From the NCBI GenBank assembly GCA_021781455.1, contig JAJXWV010000047.1, positions 62,001 to 126,000 of the forward strand: DNA of 64,000 nt, given 5' to 3'. A program made the translations under genes and the position numbers. The stretch comes from Acidobacteriota bacterium. Its GTDB lineage: Bacteria > Acidobacteriota > Thermoanaerobaculia > Gp7-AA8. This document shows positions 25,800 to 34,346 of the stretch, piece by piece; within the stretch, counting starts at the first letter, position 1; each line of letters starts with the position of its first letter. Below the pieces are notes generated by a model. That model saw only the letters and a list, made by a program, of their open reading frames with translations. It had not been told where the DNA came from and did not search any database.

Positions 25800-27071
25800 C
25801 TATCGGCTCGCTACCCGCGTCCGTCCCACGTCACTTCCGACGATGCGCACCGCACCGGTGAGGGTCGCGGACTCGTTGCCGCTGTGCGCCAGGACCGTCG
25901 CCGATCCGGCCGGAGCGTTCGCGGCAACGCGGAAGTTCGCATAGACGAAATTCGACGCGTAATGGAAATCCGAGACCCGCTGCACGCCCGGATTGAGCAC
26001 CTCGAAGGTGGTCATCCCGCCCGTGAAGCCATCACCTCCGAGAGCCACGGCCACGGTCTGACCTGGAACCAGAGTCACCGCGGTCGAGTTCAGCGAGAAG
26101 TCCGCCGTGCTTGCCGGTGCCGTCCCGATCCACTTCGGATTCAACGTCACCGGGGCTCCGCTGGTGTTCACCACAAGGTTGCCGTAGACCTTCCCGGCGT
26201 CGACCTGCAACGCCCCGCCGTCGGCGAACTGCGTCGGGAACGAAGTCACGCTCGCGTTGCGCCATACCCCGGCGAAGTTGCCTGGCTGCACGGGACCGTC
26301 GAGCGGCTCCGCGTAGATCCGGTACTTTCCCGCTGGCACGCCCTGCATCGTGAAATCCCCACCCGCGTCGGTCAGGGCCGTCGCCACCGGTTGGCCGTCA
26401 TCGTCGATGGCCACGACCTGGGCGGCAAATACGCCTCCGCTGTTGCCGACCACCTGTCCCTCGAAGGTGGCGCCCGAGAGTGTCGGGTCGTGTTTCGGAT
26501 AGAGATTGGCGATGGCGATCTCGTCGTCGGGATCGAGATCCGTCGAGGCGGTCTTGCAGATGTACGGGTACATCACCGATGTCAGCACGCCGGAATGATC
26601 GAGGCCGAGGAGGTGGCCGACCTCGTGCTCGATGGCCTCCTGCACGTTGTAGTTCCCGTTGCCAAGGGAGGGATCGATCTGAATATCGGCCTCACTGATC
26701 TCGCCGCTGCCGTCGTACCAGTTCGTCGTCACGGCGATGAAGCCCTGGTTCTTGAACAGATCGTCGGCGAGAGTGACCGAGTTGACGCCGTCCTTCCCCG
26801 CTCTCGAGCCACTGACGACTCCGGCGGCTTTGAAACTGACGTTCGCGCCCGGAACCGCGGTCCAGGCGTCGAAGGCGCGCTCGACCGTGCTGACGCCGAA
26901 CTTGTCGATCACCCGCTGGTCGACGGCGTACGCGATCGGAAAGGCGGACGGAGGCCAGAACACCGCCGTCGGCGCGCCATCCATCGCATAGGTCAGGCGG
27001 ACCGCGGCAGCAGCCGGCGAGGCTGCGGCGGCAACAAGGGCTGCAACGGCAAGCCAGTGGATTGGACGCAT
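25800..27071 (-). CDS. Secreted matrixin-like (M10) metalloprotease
   Basis: This 423-residue protein begins MRPIHWLAVAALVAAAASPA, a Sec signal peptide cleaved near AAA-VR. The catalytic domain (about 25-190) has HEVGHLLGLDH (149-159), the HExxHxxGxxH zinc site of metzincins, followed by SVMYP, the Met-turn. ADIQID before it is a usual Ca/Zn-binding strand. The C-terminal half has a carboxypeptidase-regulatory-like sandwich (TALTDAGGDFTMQGVPAGKY) and an Ig/IPT-like domain (SLNSTAVTLVPGQTVAVALG). It probably acts outside the cell on peptides or matrix. The start at 27071 is chosen for the signal peptide; there is no strong Shine-Dalgarno. Confidence 0.88.
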   Translation of the reverse strand: MRPIHWLAVAALVAAAASPAAAAVRLTYAMDGAPTAVFWPPSAFPIAYAVDQRVIDKFGVSTVERAFDAWTAVPGANVSFKAAGVVSGSRAGKDGVNSVTLADDLFKNQGFIAVTTNWYDGSGEISEADIQIDPSLGNGNYNVQEAIEHEVGHLLGLDHSGVLTSVMYPYICKTASTDLDPDDEIAIANLYPKHDPTLSGATFEGQVVGNSGGVFAAQVVAIDDDGQPVATALTDAGGDFTMQGVPAGKYRIYAEPLDGPVQPGNFAGVWRNASVTSFPTQFADGGALQVDAGKVYGNLVVNTSGAPVTLNPKWIGTAPASTADFSLNSTAVTLVPGQTVAVALGGDGFTGGMTTFEVLNPGVQRVSDFHYASNFVYANFRVAANAPAGSATVLAHSGNESATLTGAVRIVGSDVGRTRVASR

Positions 27072-27174
27072 ATCTAGGTCGCTTTTGTGCAACCAGAGTG
27101 CCACGATCAGTGAAAAACGGATAGCAGCGAGGGAGCGGCGATGGCGAATTCCTCCCGCTGACTGCTAAACCTGA

Positions 27175-27549
27175 CTACGCCAGCGCAATCAAGTCGATCT
27201 CCACCTGCGCTCCTCGGGGCAGTTCCTTGACCCCCACGGTCGAGCGCGCCGGCTTGTGATCGCCGAAGTACTCGGCGTAGATCGCGTTCAGCGTCTGAAA
27301 GTTCGTCAGGTCGGTCAGATAGACGGTGACCCGCGTGACCTTTTCGAACCCGCTGCCGCCTTCGCGAAGGACGGCCGCGAGATTGTCGAATACCCGTCGC
27401 ACCTGGGCCGGAAAATCACCGTTGACCATGTTGCCGCTGGCGGGATCGAGAGCAATCTGACCCGAGGCGAAAAGCAGCCCGTTCGCCCGAACGGCCTGCG
27501 AGTAAGGCCCGATTGCCTTGGGCGCTCCTGAGGTGGCAACGAAGTCCAT
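27175..27549 (-). CDS. RidA family reactive-intermediate deaminase
   Basis: This 124-residue protein of the YjgF/YER057c/UK114 family starts after AAAGGA 8 bases upstream. IGPYSQAVRANGLLFASGQI (13-32) and ARSTVGVKELPRGAQVEIDL (101-120) are the family signatures; Tyr17 and Arg102 match the active-site residues that bind the imine carboxylate. RidA hydrolyses reactive enamines/imines such as 2-aminoacrylate formed by PLP enzymes. It works as a trimer in the cytosol. It is divergent from the TPR gene. Confidence 0.92.
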   Translation of the reverse strand: MDFVATSGAPKAIGPYSQAVRANGLLFASGQIALDPASGNMVNGDFPAQVRRVFDNLAAVLREGGSGFEKVTRVTVYLTDLTNFQTLNAIYAEYFGDHKPARSTVGVKELPRGAQVEIDLIALA

Positions 27550-27617
27550 ATGTTTCAGTCCTTTCAATCGTCTGCTGGGCGCGGAGTATACGCGCCGGGA
27601 GGATCAGTGGCGGTTGC

Positions 27618-27623
27618 TATAAT
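27618..27623 (+). promoter_or_regulatory. -10 box TATAAT upstream of the TPR gene
   Basis: A perfect TATAAT in GTTGCTATAATCACGG, 92 bases before the TPR gene start at 27715. No -35 of equal quality was seen. Confidence 0.45.
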
Positions 27624-27714
27624 CACGGCCATCAGCCGGTCCGGAACGCGGGACATTGCGGACAGAGCCGTCCGCGACTCATGCGATCCGCGCCGCATCG
27701 GAGACCCTCTTTTC

Positions 27715-29919
27715 ATGAGCACATACGAAGGCAATCCTTCCCTGGCCACTGCGGTCAAAGATCGCGTGACCACGACCTTTCAGCAGGCCGTTACGCTTTA
27801 CAAGCATGGGCGCATCGACGAGGTCGTGGCCGGCTGCACTCTGATTCTGCAGATGGACCCCCTGTTCGACCCGGCCAAGAAGCTGCTCGAAAAGACGCGC
27901 AACCCCGCGGCCCCGATCGATGTCGATGCTCTGCTCGGCGGAGGCTCCGCGGATCCGCTCAAGGAAGCTCGGGAAGCAATGTCCGCGCGCGATTTTCAGC
28001 GCGTGGTCAACATCACCACCGAAGTGCTGACCAACGACCTCATGAACGACGAAGCCCGGACCCTCGGTGACGCCGCGAGAGAGAGGATGGAAGCCTCTCC
28101 CTTCGTCGACCAGTTCGCGAAGAAATGCGAACAGCATCTGGCGACCGGCAACGTCGTTGCCGCGAACGCCGATCTCGAGAAGGCGCGATCGCTCGACCCC
28201 ACGCACCCAGCCGTCCTGCGCATCCAGCAGATGATCGCCGCCAGCCAGCCCCAGGCTCCCGCCGCGCCCCGGCAGGCACCATCCTTCGTCGTCGACAATC
28301 CCCCTCCGTCCGGCCGCTCCGCCTCGCAGGCCGCCGACTTCGGCTTCACATTCGAGGAAGACAAGAACGAGCCAGCGACGACGCAGAAGCCGGCTCCTGC
28401 TGCAGCGGCCCCGCCGGCAGCTCCTGCCGAGCCGGACCTCAGCAAGAAGATGACGTTCTCCGGCTTCTCGTTCGACGCGCCGTCCGCGGCTGGCTTCTCG
28501 TTCGACGCTCCCTCTTCCTCGGGCGGCTTCTCGTTCGACGGCAGCGCCGCGCAGTCGGGGGCATTCAACCCTGAGGCACCCAAAGCGCCCGCAAACGCTG
28601 AATACGACTTTTCCACCGCCAGCATGGAGACCTCCGAGGAGGATCGGAAGAAGATCGATCAATATCTCGGCGAGGGCGACCAGGCCTTCGACTCCGGCGA
28701 CTACCAGCAGGCCATCGACGCCTGGTCCCGCATTTTCCTCATCGACGTCACCAACGATCAGGCCTCGGAACGAATCGAGAAGGCCAAGGGCAGACGCCGC
28801 GAGCTCGAGCAGAAGGTCGAGCCTGTTCTCACCGCGGCCGTCCAGGCCTACGACCGCAAGGACTACGACACCGCGCGCCTCAAATTCAACGAGGTGCTGC
28901 GCATCGACTCGAGGAACCAGAACGCACTCGATTATCTGCAGCGCCTTCCGGAGCCGGCCTTCGCGAAACCGGCCGACGGAGCTGCCGTCCCGCCGCCGCC
29001 ACCACCGGCCGCGCCAATGCCCGACATCTTTGCCGACGAGCCGATGGGCGGCGGATTCGAAGAGCCGCTGGCCACCCCCTCCGCTGCTTCAAAACCGGTC
29101 GCCGACAAGAAGGCAGCACCGGCGAAGGCAAAAGCCAAAAAGGCATCGAAGGGCCTGCCGCTGATCCCGATCATCGCCGCCGCAGCGCTGCTCGTGCTGG
29201 CCGTGGGCGGATGGTTCGCCTGGTCGAAGTTCAGCAAACCGGCCTACGATCCGAAGGCCACCCAGGCGGTCTTCAAGCAGGTAGAGGTGCTCACGAAACA
29301 GGGGCAGTACGACGAAGCGATCGCGCTGCTCCAGGACGTGAATCCCCAGGATCCACAGCACGATCGAGCCGTGCTGATGATCGCCGACCTCCAGCACAAG
29401 AAGGGGCAGGGCTCTCAGCTGGTCGGGGGACGGCCGGCCGCGGTGTACTACCGGGATCAGATCGCAGCGGGGCGCTCGGCCTTCGACGCGCACGATTACG
29501 ACGGAGCGAAGAAGAGCTTCGAGCAAGCCATGCGCGTCAAGGCGCTGCCTCCCGACGTGCGCCCGCTCTACGACAACGCCGCACAGCAGGTGGCCAAGCT
29601 CGACGGCGCGAAATCGCTCTTCCGCGCCCGCCAGTACCAGGACGCACTCGGCAATCTCGAGTCGCTGCTCCAGCAGGATCCGCAGAATCCGAACATCCGC
29701 CGCATGATCATCGACGCGCACTTCAACCTCGGTGCCACGGCGCTGCAGGAGGAGCGGCTCGACGATGCCATCAAGGAATTCGACGAAGTGCTGAAGCTCG
29801 ATCCGACCGACGAGCTGGCCAAGCGCAGCAAAGAGCTGGCGACGCGTTACAACGGCCAGGGAAAAGACCTGCTCTTCAAGATTTACGTAAAATATCTACC
29901 GCTGCGGCAAGTGAACTGA
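27715..29919 (+). CDS. TPR-repeat membrane protein with FSFD-repeat linker
   Basis: The ATG at 27715 gives 734 residues: MSTYEGNPSLATAVKDRVTT. The N-terminal half has helical repeats (YKHGRIDEVVAGCTLILQMD; FQRVVNITTEVLTNDLMNDE). Next comes an Ala/Pro linker containing four FSFD units (GFSFDAPSAAGFSFDAPS and so on), then TPRs (GDQAFDSGDYQQAIDAWSRI; YDRKDYDTARLKFNEVL). Residues about 479-503 form one membrane helix (LPLIPIIAAAALLVLAVGGW), and more TPRs follow on the other side. TPRs mediate protein-protein contacts; the partner is unknown. The RDD gene follows in the same direction 60 bases on. In-frame sequence upstream to 27550 is not protein-like. Confidence 0.8.
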   Translation: MSTYEGNPSLATAVKDRVTTTFQQAVTLYKHGRIDEVVAGCTLILQMDPLFDPAKKLLEKTRNPAAPIDVDALLGGGSADPLKEAREAMSARDFQRVVNITTEVLTNDLMNDEARTLGDAARERMEASPFVDQFAKKCEQHLATGNVVAANADLEKARSLDPTHPAVLRIQQMIAASQPQAPAAPRQAPSFVVDNPPPSGRSASQAADFGFTFEEDKNEPATTQKPAPAAAAPPAAPAEPDLSKKMTFSGFSFDAPSAAGFSFDAPSSSGGFSFDGSAAQSGAFNPEAPKAPANAEYDFSTASMETSEEDRKKIDQYLGEGDQAFDSGDYQQAIDAWSRIFLIDVTNDQASERIEKAKGRRRELEQKVEPVLTAAVQAYDRKDYDTARLKFNEVLRIDSRNQNALDYLQRLPEPAFAKPADGAAVPPPPPPAAPMPDIFADEPMGGGFEEPLATPSAASKPVADKKAAPAKAKAKKASKGLPLIPIIAAAALLVLAVGGWFAWSKFSKPAYDPKATQAVFKQVEVLTKQGQYDEAIALLQDVNPQDPQHDRAVLMIADLQHKKGQGSQLVGGRPAAVYYRDQIAAGRSAFDAHDYDGAKKSFEQAMRVKALPPDVRPLYDNAAQQVAKLDGAKSLFRARQYQDALGNLESLLQQDPQNPNIRRMIIDAHFNLGATALQEERLDDAIKEFDEVLKLDPTDELAKRSKELATRYNGQGKDLLFKIYVKYLPLRQVN

Positions 29920-29979
29920 TCCGGGCGAGCGGCAGTCCTCGTGCCCGCTGCTCGCTATCCGCTGGAATGGGAGGGTGTG

Positions 29980-30465
29980 ATGCGATTCGACGAGATGGAG
30001 CTCGAGACAGTGATGCTCGACTCTGTGCCACAGCAGGGCGCCAGCACGGAGCATCGGCACGCCCCGCGTCTCCGGCGCCTCTTCTCACTGCTCACCGACC
30101 TCTCCCTGTTCGCCGCACTCGGCGTCGGTCTCTCTCCTCTTCTCCCCCAGTCCCGCAACTGGCTGGCCGTCTCTTCGCTGGCGGGATTCGTCTTCGTGAT
30201 CTCGTTCTACTACTTCGTGGCCATGTGGATCCTGTGGGGCAGGACCATCGGCGGTGCAATCTTCGACGTGCGCGTGATCCCGAACGAGAACGAAGCGGTG
30301 ATCCGCGGACCTAACGCCATGACCGCCAGGACCGCCGTCATCCGTTGGGCCGGGCTCTACCTCTCGCTGCTCACCGGCGGCCTTGGCTTCTTTCTGGCCC
30401 TGCTTCCCTCCCACCGCTCCCTCGCCGACCGCATGTCCGCGACCCGGTGCGTGGCAGCGGGCTGA
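29980..30465 (+). CDS. RDD-family membrane protein
   Basis: The ATG at 29980 has GGGAGG 7 bases upstream. The 161-residue product has an acidic N-terminus and a first helix after RRLFSLLTDLSLFAALGVGL; this gives an LTD in place of the usual Arg-Asp-Asp. A second helix is SLAGFVFVISFYYFVAMWIL. WGRTIGGAIFDVRVI follows, and AVIRWAGLYLSLLTGGLGFF and HRSLADRMSAT close the domain. RDD proteins are small membrane proteins of mostly unknown function, sometimes linked to ion exchange. It is likely in one unit with the TPR gene upstream. Confidence 0.8.
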   Translation: MRFDEMELETVMLDSVPQQGASTEHRHAPRLRRLFSLLTDLSLFAALGVGLSPLLPQSRNWLAVSSLAGFVFVISFYYFVAMWILWGRTIGGAIFDVRVIPNENEAVIRGPNAMTARTAVIRWAGLYLSLLTGGLGFFLALLPSHRSLADRMSATRCVAAG

Positions 30466-30475
30466 CGGCATCGAC

Positions 30476-30555
30476 GTAGGGACGCGCAGCAGCGCGTCCG
30501 CAACTCCGGGGTGAGTGAGACACGCGAGCTGCGGACGCGCTGCCGCGCGTCCCTA
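30476..30555. repeat. Inverted pair of GTAGGGACGCGCAGCAGCGCG elements
   Basis: GTAGGGACGCGC plus AGCAGCGCGTCCGCA (30476-30502) is mirrored by TGCGGACGCGCTGCCGCG plus CGTCCCTAC (30529-30555) with one mismatch. Single copies occur at 35391-35420 and 50695-50720. It lies between the RDD gene and the convergent GH3 gene; no gene is seen in 30556-30734. Confidence 0.75.
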
Positions 30556-30734
30556 CGAACCCAGTCCCACGGGAGCGCACGGATCGCGCGCGGAGACTTT
30601 TCCCGCTTCCACCCAGGCGAAGCGCGTGATCGCAGCGAAAATGCAGGAAATGTTGAATGTTGAACATTCAACATAGGGAGGGCCAGAGCCAGCAGACCCT
30701 TGGGGGGCCGAAGCCCGGCTGAGCGGGCCCATCG

Positions 30735-32483
30735 TCACTTCGCCGGCGCGGTCAGCCCCTCCCCGATCGGGTACATCCCCGGCAGATTGATCGGCAGCTT
30801 CCCCTTGAATGGGATTTCGCCTGTGATGGCGCGAATGGCCGCCAGTTCTGCCGCCGGCGTGATGTCGTAGGTGACGATGTAGCTCGGCAGCTCGGGCAGG
30901 TGCAGCAGCGGATACGGGCTGCCGTAGGCGGTGTAGACGAGCGGCTTTTTCATGGCGACCAGATCGCGGAGCAGCGCCAGCTCGGGAGTGGTCAGGTCGA
31001 TGGAGCCTTTGTAGGCCGCCACGCGGATGTAGCCGTTGACCAGAAGTACGTCCGACATCTGCGCCAGCTTGCGGACGATGTCGAATTCGTTGGACGTGCT
31101 CTGGTCGTCGACCTGGACGGTTACGGACTTCGGGAAGCGCTTCGGCAGCTCGGCGGTGAGAACGCGGCCGACCGGCCCCTCACGCCAGCCGAGGCGGTTG
31201 TCGAGGATGTTGATCTGGACGACGCGGAGGTCGGGGGATGGCTTGAGCGGAAGAACGTGCTGGTCGTCGCGCACGAGCGTCACGGCATCGTCGGCCACGC
31301 GTTGCGCGAGATCGCGGTGCGGCCGCGTGCCGACCTTCTCCATCAGATCGGAAACGTTCGTGAAGCGGTTCTTCGGGTTCTGCAGGTCGAGCTGCGCCTT
31401 GAGGCGGAGGATACGGCGCACGGATTCGTCGATGCGGCTCTCGGGAATGTCGCCGCTCTCGACCGCGGACTTGATGGCGTTGAACGACGTCTCGACGCTG
31501 GGGCTGAAGATGAGGACGTCCACGCCGGCCTTCACTGCCCGCAGCGTGGCATCGGCGAGAGTGAAGTACTTCGTGATGCCGCCCATGTTCATGGCATCCG
31601 TCACGATGACCCCGTTGAAGTGAAGCTCGTCGCGAAGGATCCCGGTGAGGATGGTCTTCGACAGCGTGGCTGGAACGTTCTTCTCCGGCTCCAGCTGCGG
31701 CATGTAGATGTGCGTGGTCATGATCGAGCCGACGCCGGCGGCGATGGCAGCGCGGAACGGTACGAGCTCGAGTTTCTCGAGCCGATCCCGCGACACGTCC
31801 AGGACCGGAAGCGCGATGTGTGAATCGGTAGCCACGTCGCCGTGCCCTGGGAAGTGCTTGGCCGTGGCGATGACGCCGTTCTCCTGCGCTCCGCGGATGT
31901 ACGCGGTGACCATCTTCGCGACACTTTCCGGATTCTCACCGTAGGAGCGGATGTTGATGATCGGATTGGCGGGATTGTTGTTCACGTCGGCGACGGGGTA
32001 GAAGATCCAGTTCACACCGATGGCCCGGCACTCCTCGGCGGTGAGTTTCCCCGCCTCGTAGGCCAGCTGCGGATCGCCGGTGGCACCGAACGACATCGCC
32101 AGCGGAAGCCGCGTGGCGCCAAAGAGCACGTACGCCGGTCCGCCTTCGACGTCGGCCGTGATCAGCAGCGGGACCTTCGCCTCGTGCTGCATGGCGTTGA
32201 TCATCAGCGCGTTCGCCGCCGGGTCGCCGCCGAAGGTGTGGTATCCGCCGACGTGGAATTCGGTGATGTTGCGGCGGATCGTGTTCATGTCGTCCGAATC
32301 GATCGCCCGGAAGTTGCCGGGCGGCGCGCCGGCCGGGACGAACATCTGCCCGATCTTCTCGTCGAGGGTCATCGAGCGGAGGGTCTTCTCGACCCATCGC
32401 TCACGGGAGCGATTCGAATCCCGGGCTTCAGCGGTGGTGGAGATGATCAGAACGAAGGAGAGGATGACGAGTGCGTGCTTCAT
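30735..32483 (-). CDS. Glycoside hydrolase family 3, NagZ-like, exported
   Basis: This 582-residue protein begins MKHALVILSFVLIISTTAEA, a Sec signal peptide. The GH3 barrel (about 30-370) has TLRSMTLDEKIGQMFVPAG, the beta-hexosaminidase signature KHFPGHG (209-215) followed by DSH, and VIVTDAMNMGG (Asp296, the expected nucleophile). A C-terminal alpha/beta sandwich (about 400-580) is present, so it is a two-domain form like Bacteroidetes and Bacillus NagZ. It likely removes N-acetylglucosamine from peptidoglycan fragments or other glycans in the periplasm or outside. The tandem-arm repeat at 32512 separates it from the dehydrogenase genes. Confidence 0.9.
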   Translation of the reverse strand: MKHALVILSFVLIISTTAEARDSNRSRERWVEKTLRSMTLDEKIGQMFVPAGAPPGNFRAIDSDDMNTIRRNITEFHVGGYHTFGGDPAANALMINAMQHEAKVPLLITADVEGGPAYVLFGATRLPLAMSFGATGDPQLAYEAGKLTAEECRAIGVNWIFYPVADVNNNPANPIINIRSYGENPESVAKMVTAYIRGAQENGVIATAKHFPGHGDVATDSHIALPVLDVSRDRLEKLELVPFRAAIAAGVGSIMTTHIYMPQLEPEKNVPATLSKTILTGILRDELHFNGVIVTDAMNMGGITKYFTLADATLRAVKAGVDVLIFSPSVETSFNAIKSAVESGDIPESRIDESVRRILRLKAQLDLQNPKNRFTNVSDLMEKVGTRPHRDLAQRVADDAVTLVRDDQHVLPLKPSPDLRVVQINILDNRLGWREGPVGRVLTAELPKRFPKSVTVQVDDQSTSNEFDIVRKLAQMSDVLLVNGYIRVAAYKGSIDLTTPELALLRDLVAMKKPLVYTAYGSPYPLLHLPELPSYIVTYDITPAAELAAIRAITGEIPFKGKLPINLPGMYPIGEGLTAPAK

Positions 32484-32511
32484 CGAAAAGGGATTATCGC
32501 ACCCGATCTAA

Positions 32512-32812
32512 CGTTCCGCGGTTCCTTGGGTTCCGCGGTTCCTTGGTTCCTCGGAGTTCCTCGGTTCCTCGGTTCCTTGGTTCCTCGGAGTTCCTTGGTT
32601 CCTCGGAGTTCCTCGGTTCCTCGGTTCCTTGGTTCCTCGGGTTCCTCGGGTTTCTCGAGGGGTGATTGGAGTTGCTCGGATTCCTTGCCCGGTTGCGATC
32701 CTCAGCCGGAACCGAGGAACCCCGAGGAACCCCGAGGAACCCGAGGAACCCGAGGAACCCGAGGAACCCCGAGGAACCCGAGGAACCCCGAGGAACCCCG
32801 AGGAACCCCGAA
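32512..32812. repeat. Large tandem-arm hairpin repeat, GGTTCCTCGG family
   Basis: The left arm (32512-32660) is tandem GGTTCCTYGG/GGAGTTCCTCGG. The right arm (32707-32812) is tandem CGAGGAACCC with a few CGAGGAACC units. About 46 non-repeat bases lie between. The right arm stops just short of the dehydrogenase stop codon. It is related to 3606-3895 and 61313-61392. Confidence 0.9.
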
Positions 32813-32822
32813 CGATGCGCTG

Positions 32823-34316
32823 CTACACGATCCGCCGGTACTTTCCCGGATTGGACTCGTGCATCAGCGCGTACACCGCCTCGAAGATCGACTCGCGGTT
32901 CGGCTTCGACCAGTAGTCGCCGTCGGAGCCGTAGGCGGGGCGGTGCTCCCTGGCGGTGATGGTGCGCGGCTCGCTGTCCAGCCACTCATAGCCGCCGTCG
33001 CGCTCGAGAACGTTGCGCATCATGAAGGCCGTGGCGCCGCCCGGCACGTCCTCGTCGACGAACGCCACGCGGCTGGTCTTCTTCAGCGACTCGACGATCA
33101 CCCCGCGCCGGTCGAACGGCAGCAGTGTCTGCACGTCGATGACTTCGCTCCCGACGCCGGCCGACGAAAGCAGCTCCGCGGCCTCGAGCACGATCCGCAG
33201 GGTGGCGCCGTACGACACCAGCGTGACGTCGCTCCCCTGCCGCACCACTTCCGGGACGCCGAGCGGGACTGTCATCTCGGCGATGTTCGACGGCAGCTTC
33301 TCCTTCACGCGATAGCCGTTCAGCACTTCGATGACCAGCCCCGGGTCGCCGCCGCGAAGGAGCGTGTTGTACATCCCGGCGGCCTGGGTCATGTTCCGCG
33401 GAACACAGACGTGCATGCCGCGCACGAGGCTGATGATCCCGGCCATCGGCGAGCCGGAGTGCCAGATCCCCTCGAGACGGTGGCCGCGCGTGCGGATGAT
33501 CGCCGGCGCCTTCTGGCCGCCGGCGCTGCGCCAGCGCATCGTGGCCAGGTCGTCCGACATCGTCTGCAGCGCATAGAGCAGGTAATCGAGGTACTGGATC
33601 TCCGCGATCGGCCGCAGCCCGCGCAGCGCGGTGCCGATGGCCTGGCCGATGATGGTGGTCTCGCGGATCCCGGTGTCGGAGACGCGCCGCTCGCCGTATT
33701 TCTCCTGCAGCCCGGCGCAGCCCTGATTGACGTCGCCGAGCTTGCCCACGTCCTCGCCGAAGATGATCACGCGCGGATCGCGTTCCAGGGCGTGGTCGAA
33801 GCAGTGGTTGATGATCTCGAATCCGTTGAGCACGGGCGAGTCGTCCGCATACTTCGCCTCGACGACCGGCACCGCCAGCGCCGAGTCCTCGCCTTCCGCG
33901 ACCAGGTGCTCGTCGTAACGGCGTTCGTTCAGTTCATTGGTTCGCTTCCGCCACAGCAGAATCTCTGCGGGGATGTTTTCGTCCCGCGCCAGCACGACGG
34001 CCGAGGTGAGAGCACGCATGGCATCGCGCCGGTATGGACCGCGCAAGCGCTGCAGATCGGCACGAAGCTCCTCGAGCTGCTTCCTTTTCTCATCGCTGGA
34101 GGCGCCGGAAGCGAGCCGTTCGAGGAAGCCGATCGTCGTGCGCACGTCGTCGTCGATCGAGGCGCGATACGCGCTCCAGGCCCGCTGCTGCGCCTCCTTT
34201 ACGATCTGCACGTCCTCGCGCTCGAAGGCATCCATCTCGGCGGCGACGGCGATTCCCTGGCCGACCATCCATTCGCGCATCTTGCGAATGCAGTCGAACT
34301 CCTCCTCCCACTGCAA
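32823..34316 (-). CDS. 2-oxoacid dehydrogenase E1, beta part (downstream of in-frame TGA)
   Basis: Residues from about 165 on form an E1-beta domain: NGFEIINHCFDHALERDPRV, IIFGEDVGKLGDVNQGCAGL, TGIRETTIIGQAIGTALRGL and EVIDVQTLLPFDRRGVIVES. This half binds TPP with the alpha part and feeds lipoyl-E2 of the pyruvate or branched-chain 2-oxoacid complex. The first about 160 residues are the end of the alpha part (RLQWEEEFDCIRKMREWM). They are in the same frame as the upstream gene, separated only by the TGA at 34349-34347. If translated alone it could begin at TTG 34316, which has AAGGAG three bases upstream. It was most likely one 803-codon fused gene. Confidence 0.85.
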   Translation of the reverse strand: MQWEEEFDCIRKMREWMVGQGIAVAAEMDAFEREDVQIVKEAQQRAWSAYRASIDDDVRTTIGFLERLASGASSDEKRKQLEELRADLQRLRGPYRRDAMRALTSAVVLARDENIPAEILLWRKRTNELNERRYDEHLVAEGEDSALAVPVVEAKYADDSPVLNGFEIINHCFDHALERDPRVIIFGEDVGKLGDVNQGCAGLQEKYGERRVSDTGIRETTIIGQAIGTALRGLRPIAEIQYLDYLLYALQTMSDDLATMRWRSAGGQKAPAIIRTRGHRLEGIWHSGSPMAGIISLVRGMHVCVPRNMTQAAGMYNTLLRGGDPGLVIEVLNGYRVKEKLPSNIAEMTVPLGVPEVVRQGSDVTLVSYGATLRIVLEAAELLSSAGVGSEVIDVQTLLPFDRRGVIVESLKKTSRVAFVDEDVPGGATAFMMRNVLERDGGYEWLDSEPRTITAREHRPAYGSDGDYWSKPNRESIFEAVYALMHESNPGKYRRIV

Positions 34317-34346
34317 CCGCTCCTTCGTCTTGTAGCGTTCGTGGCT

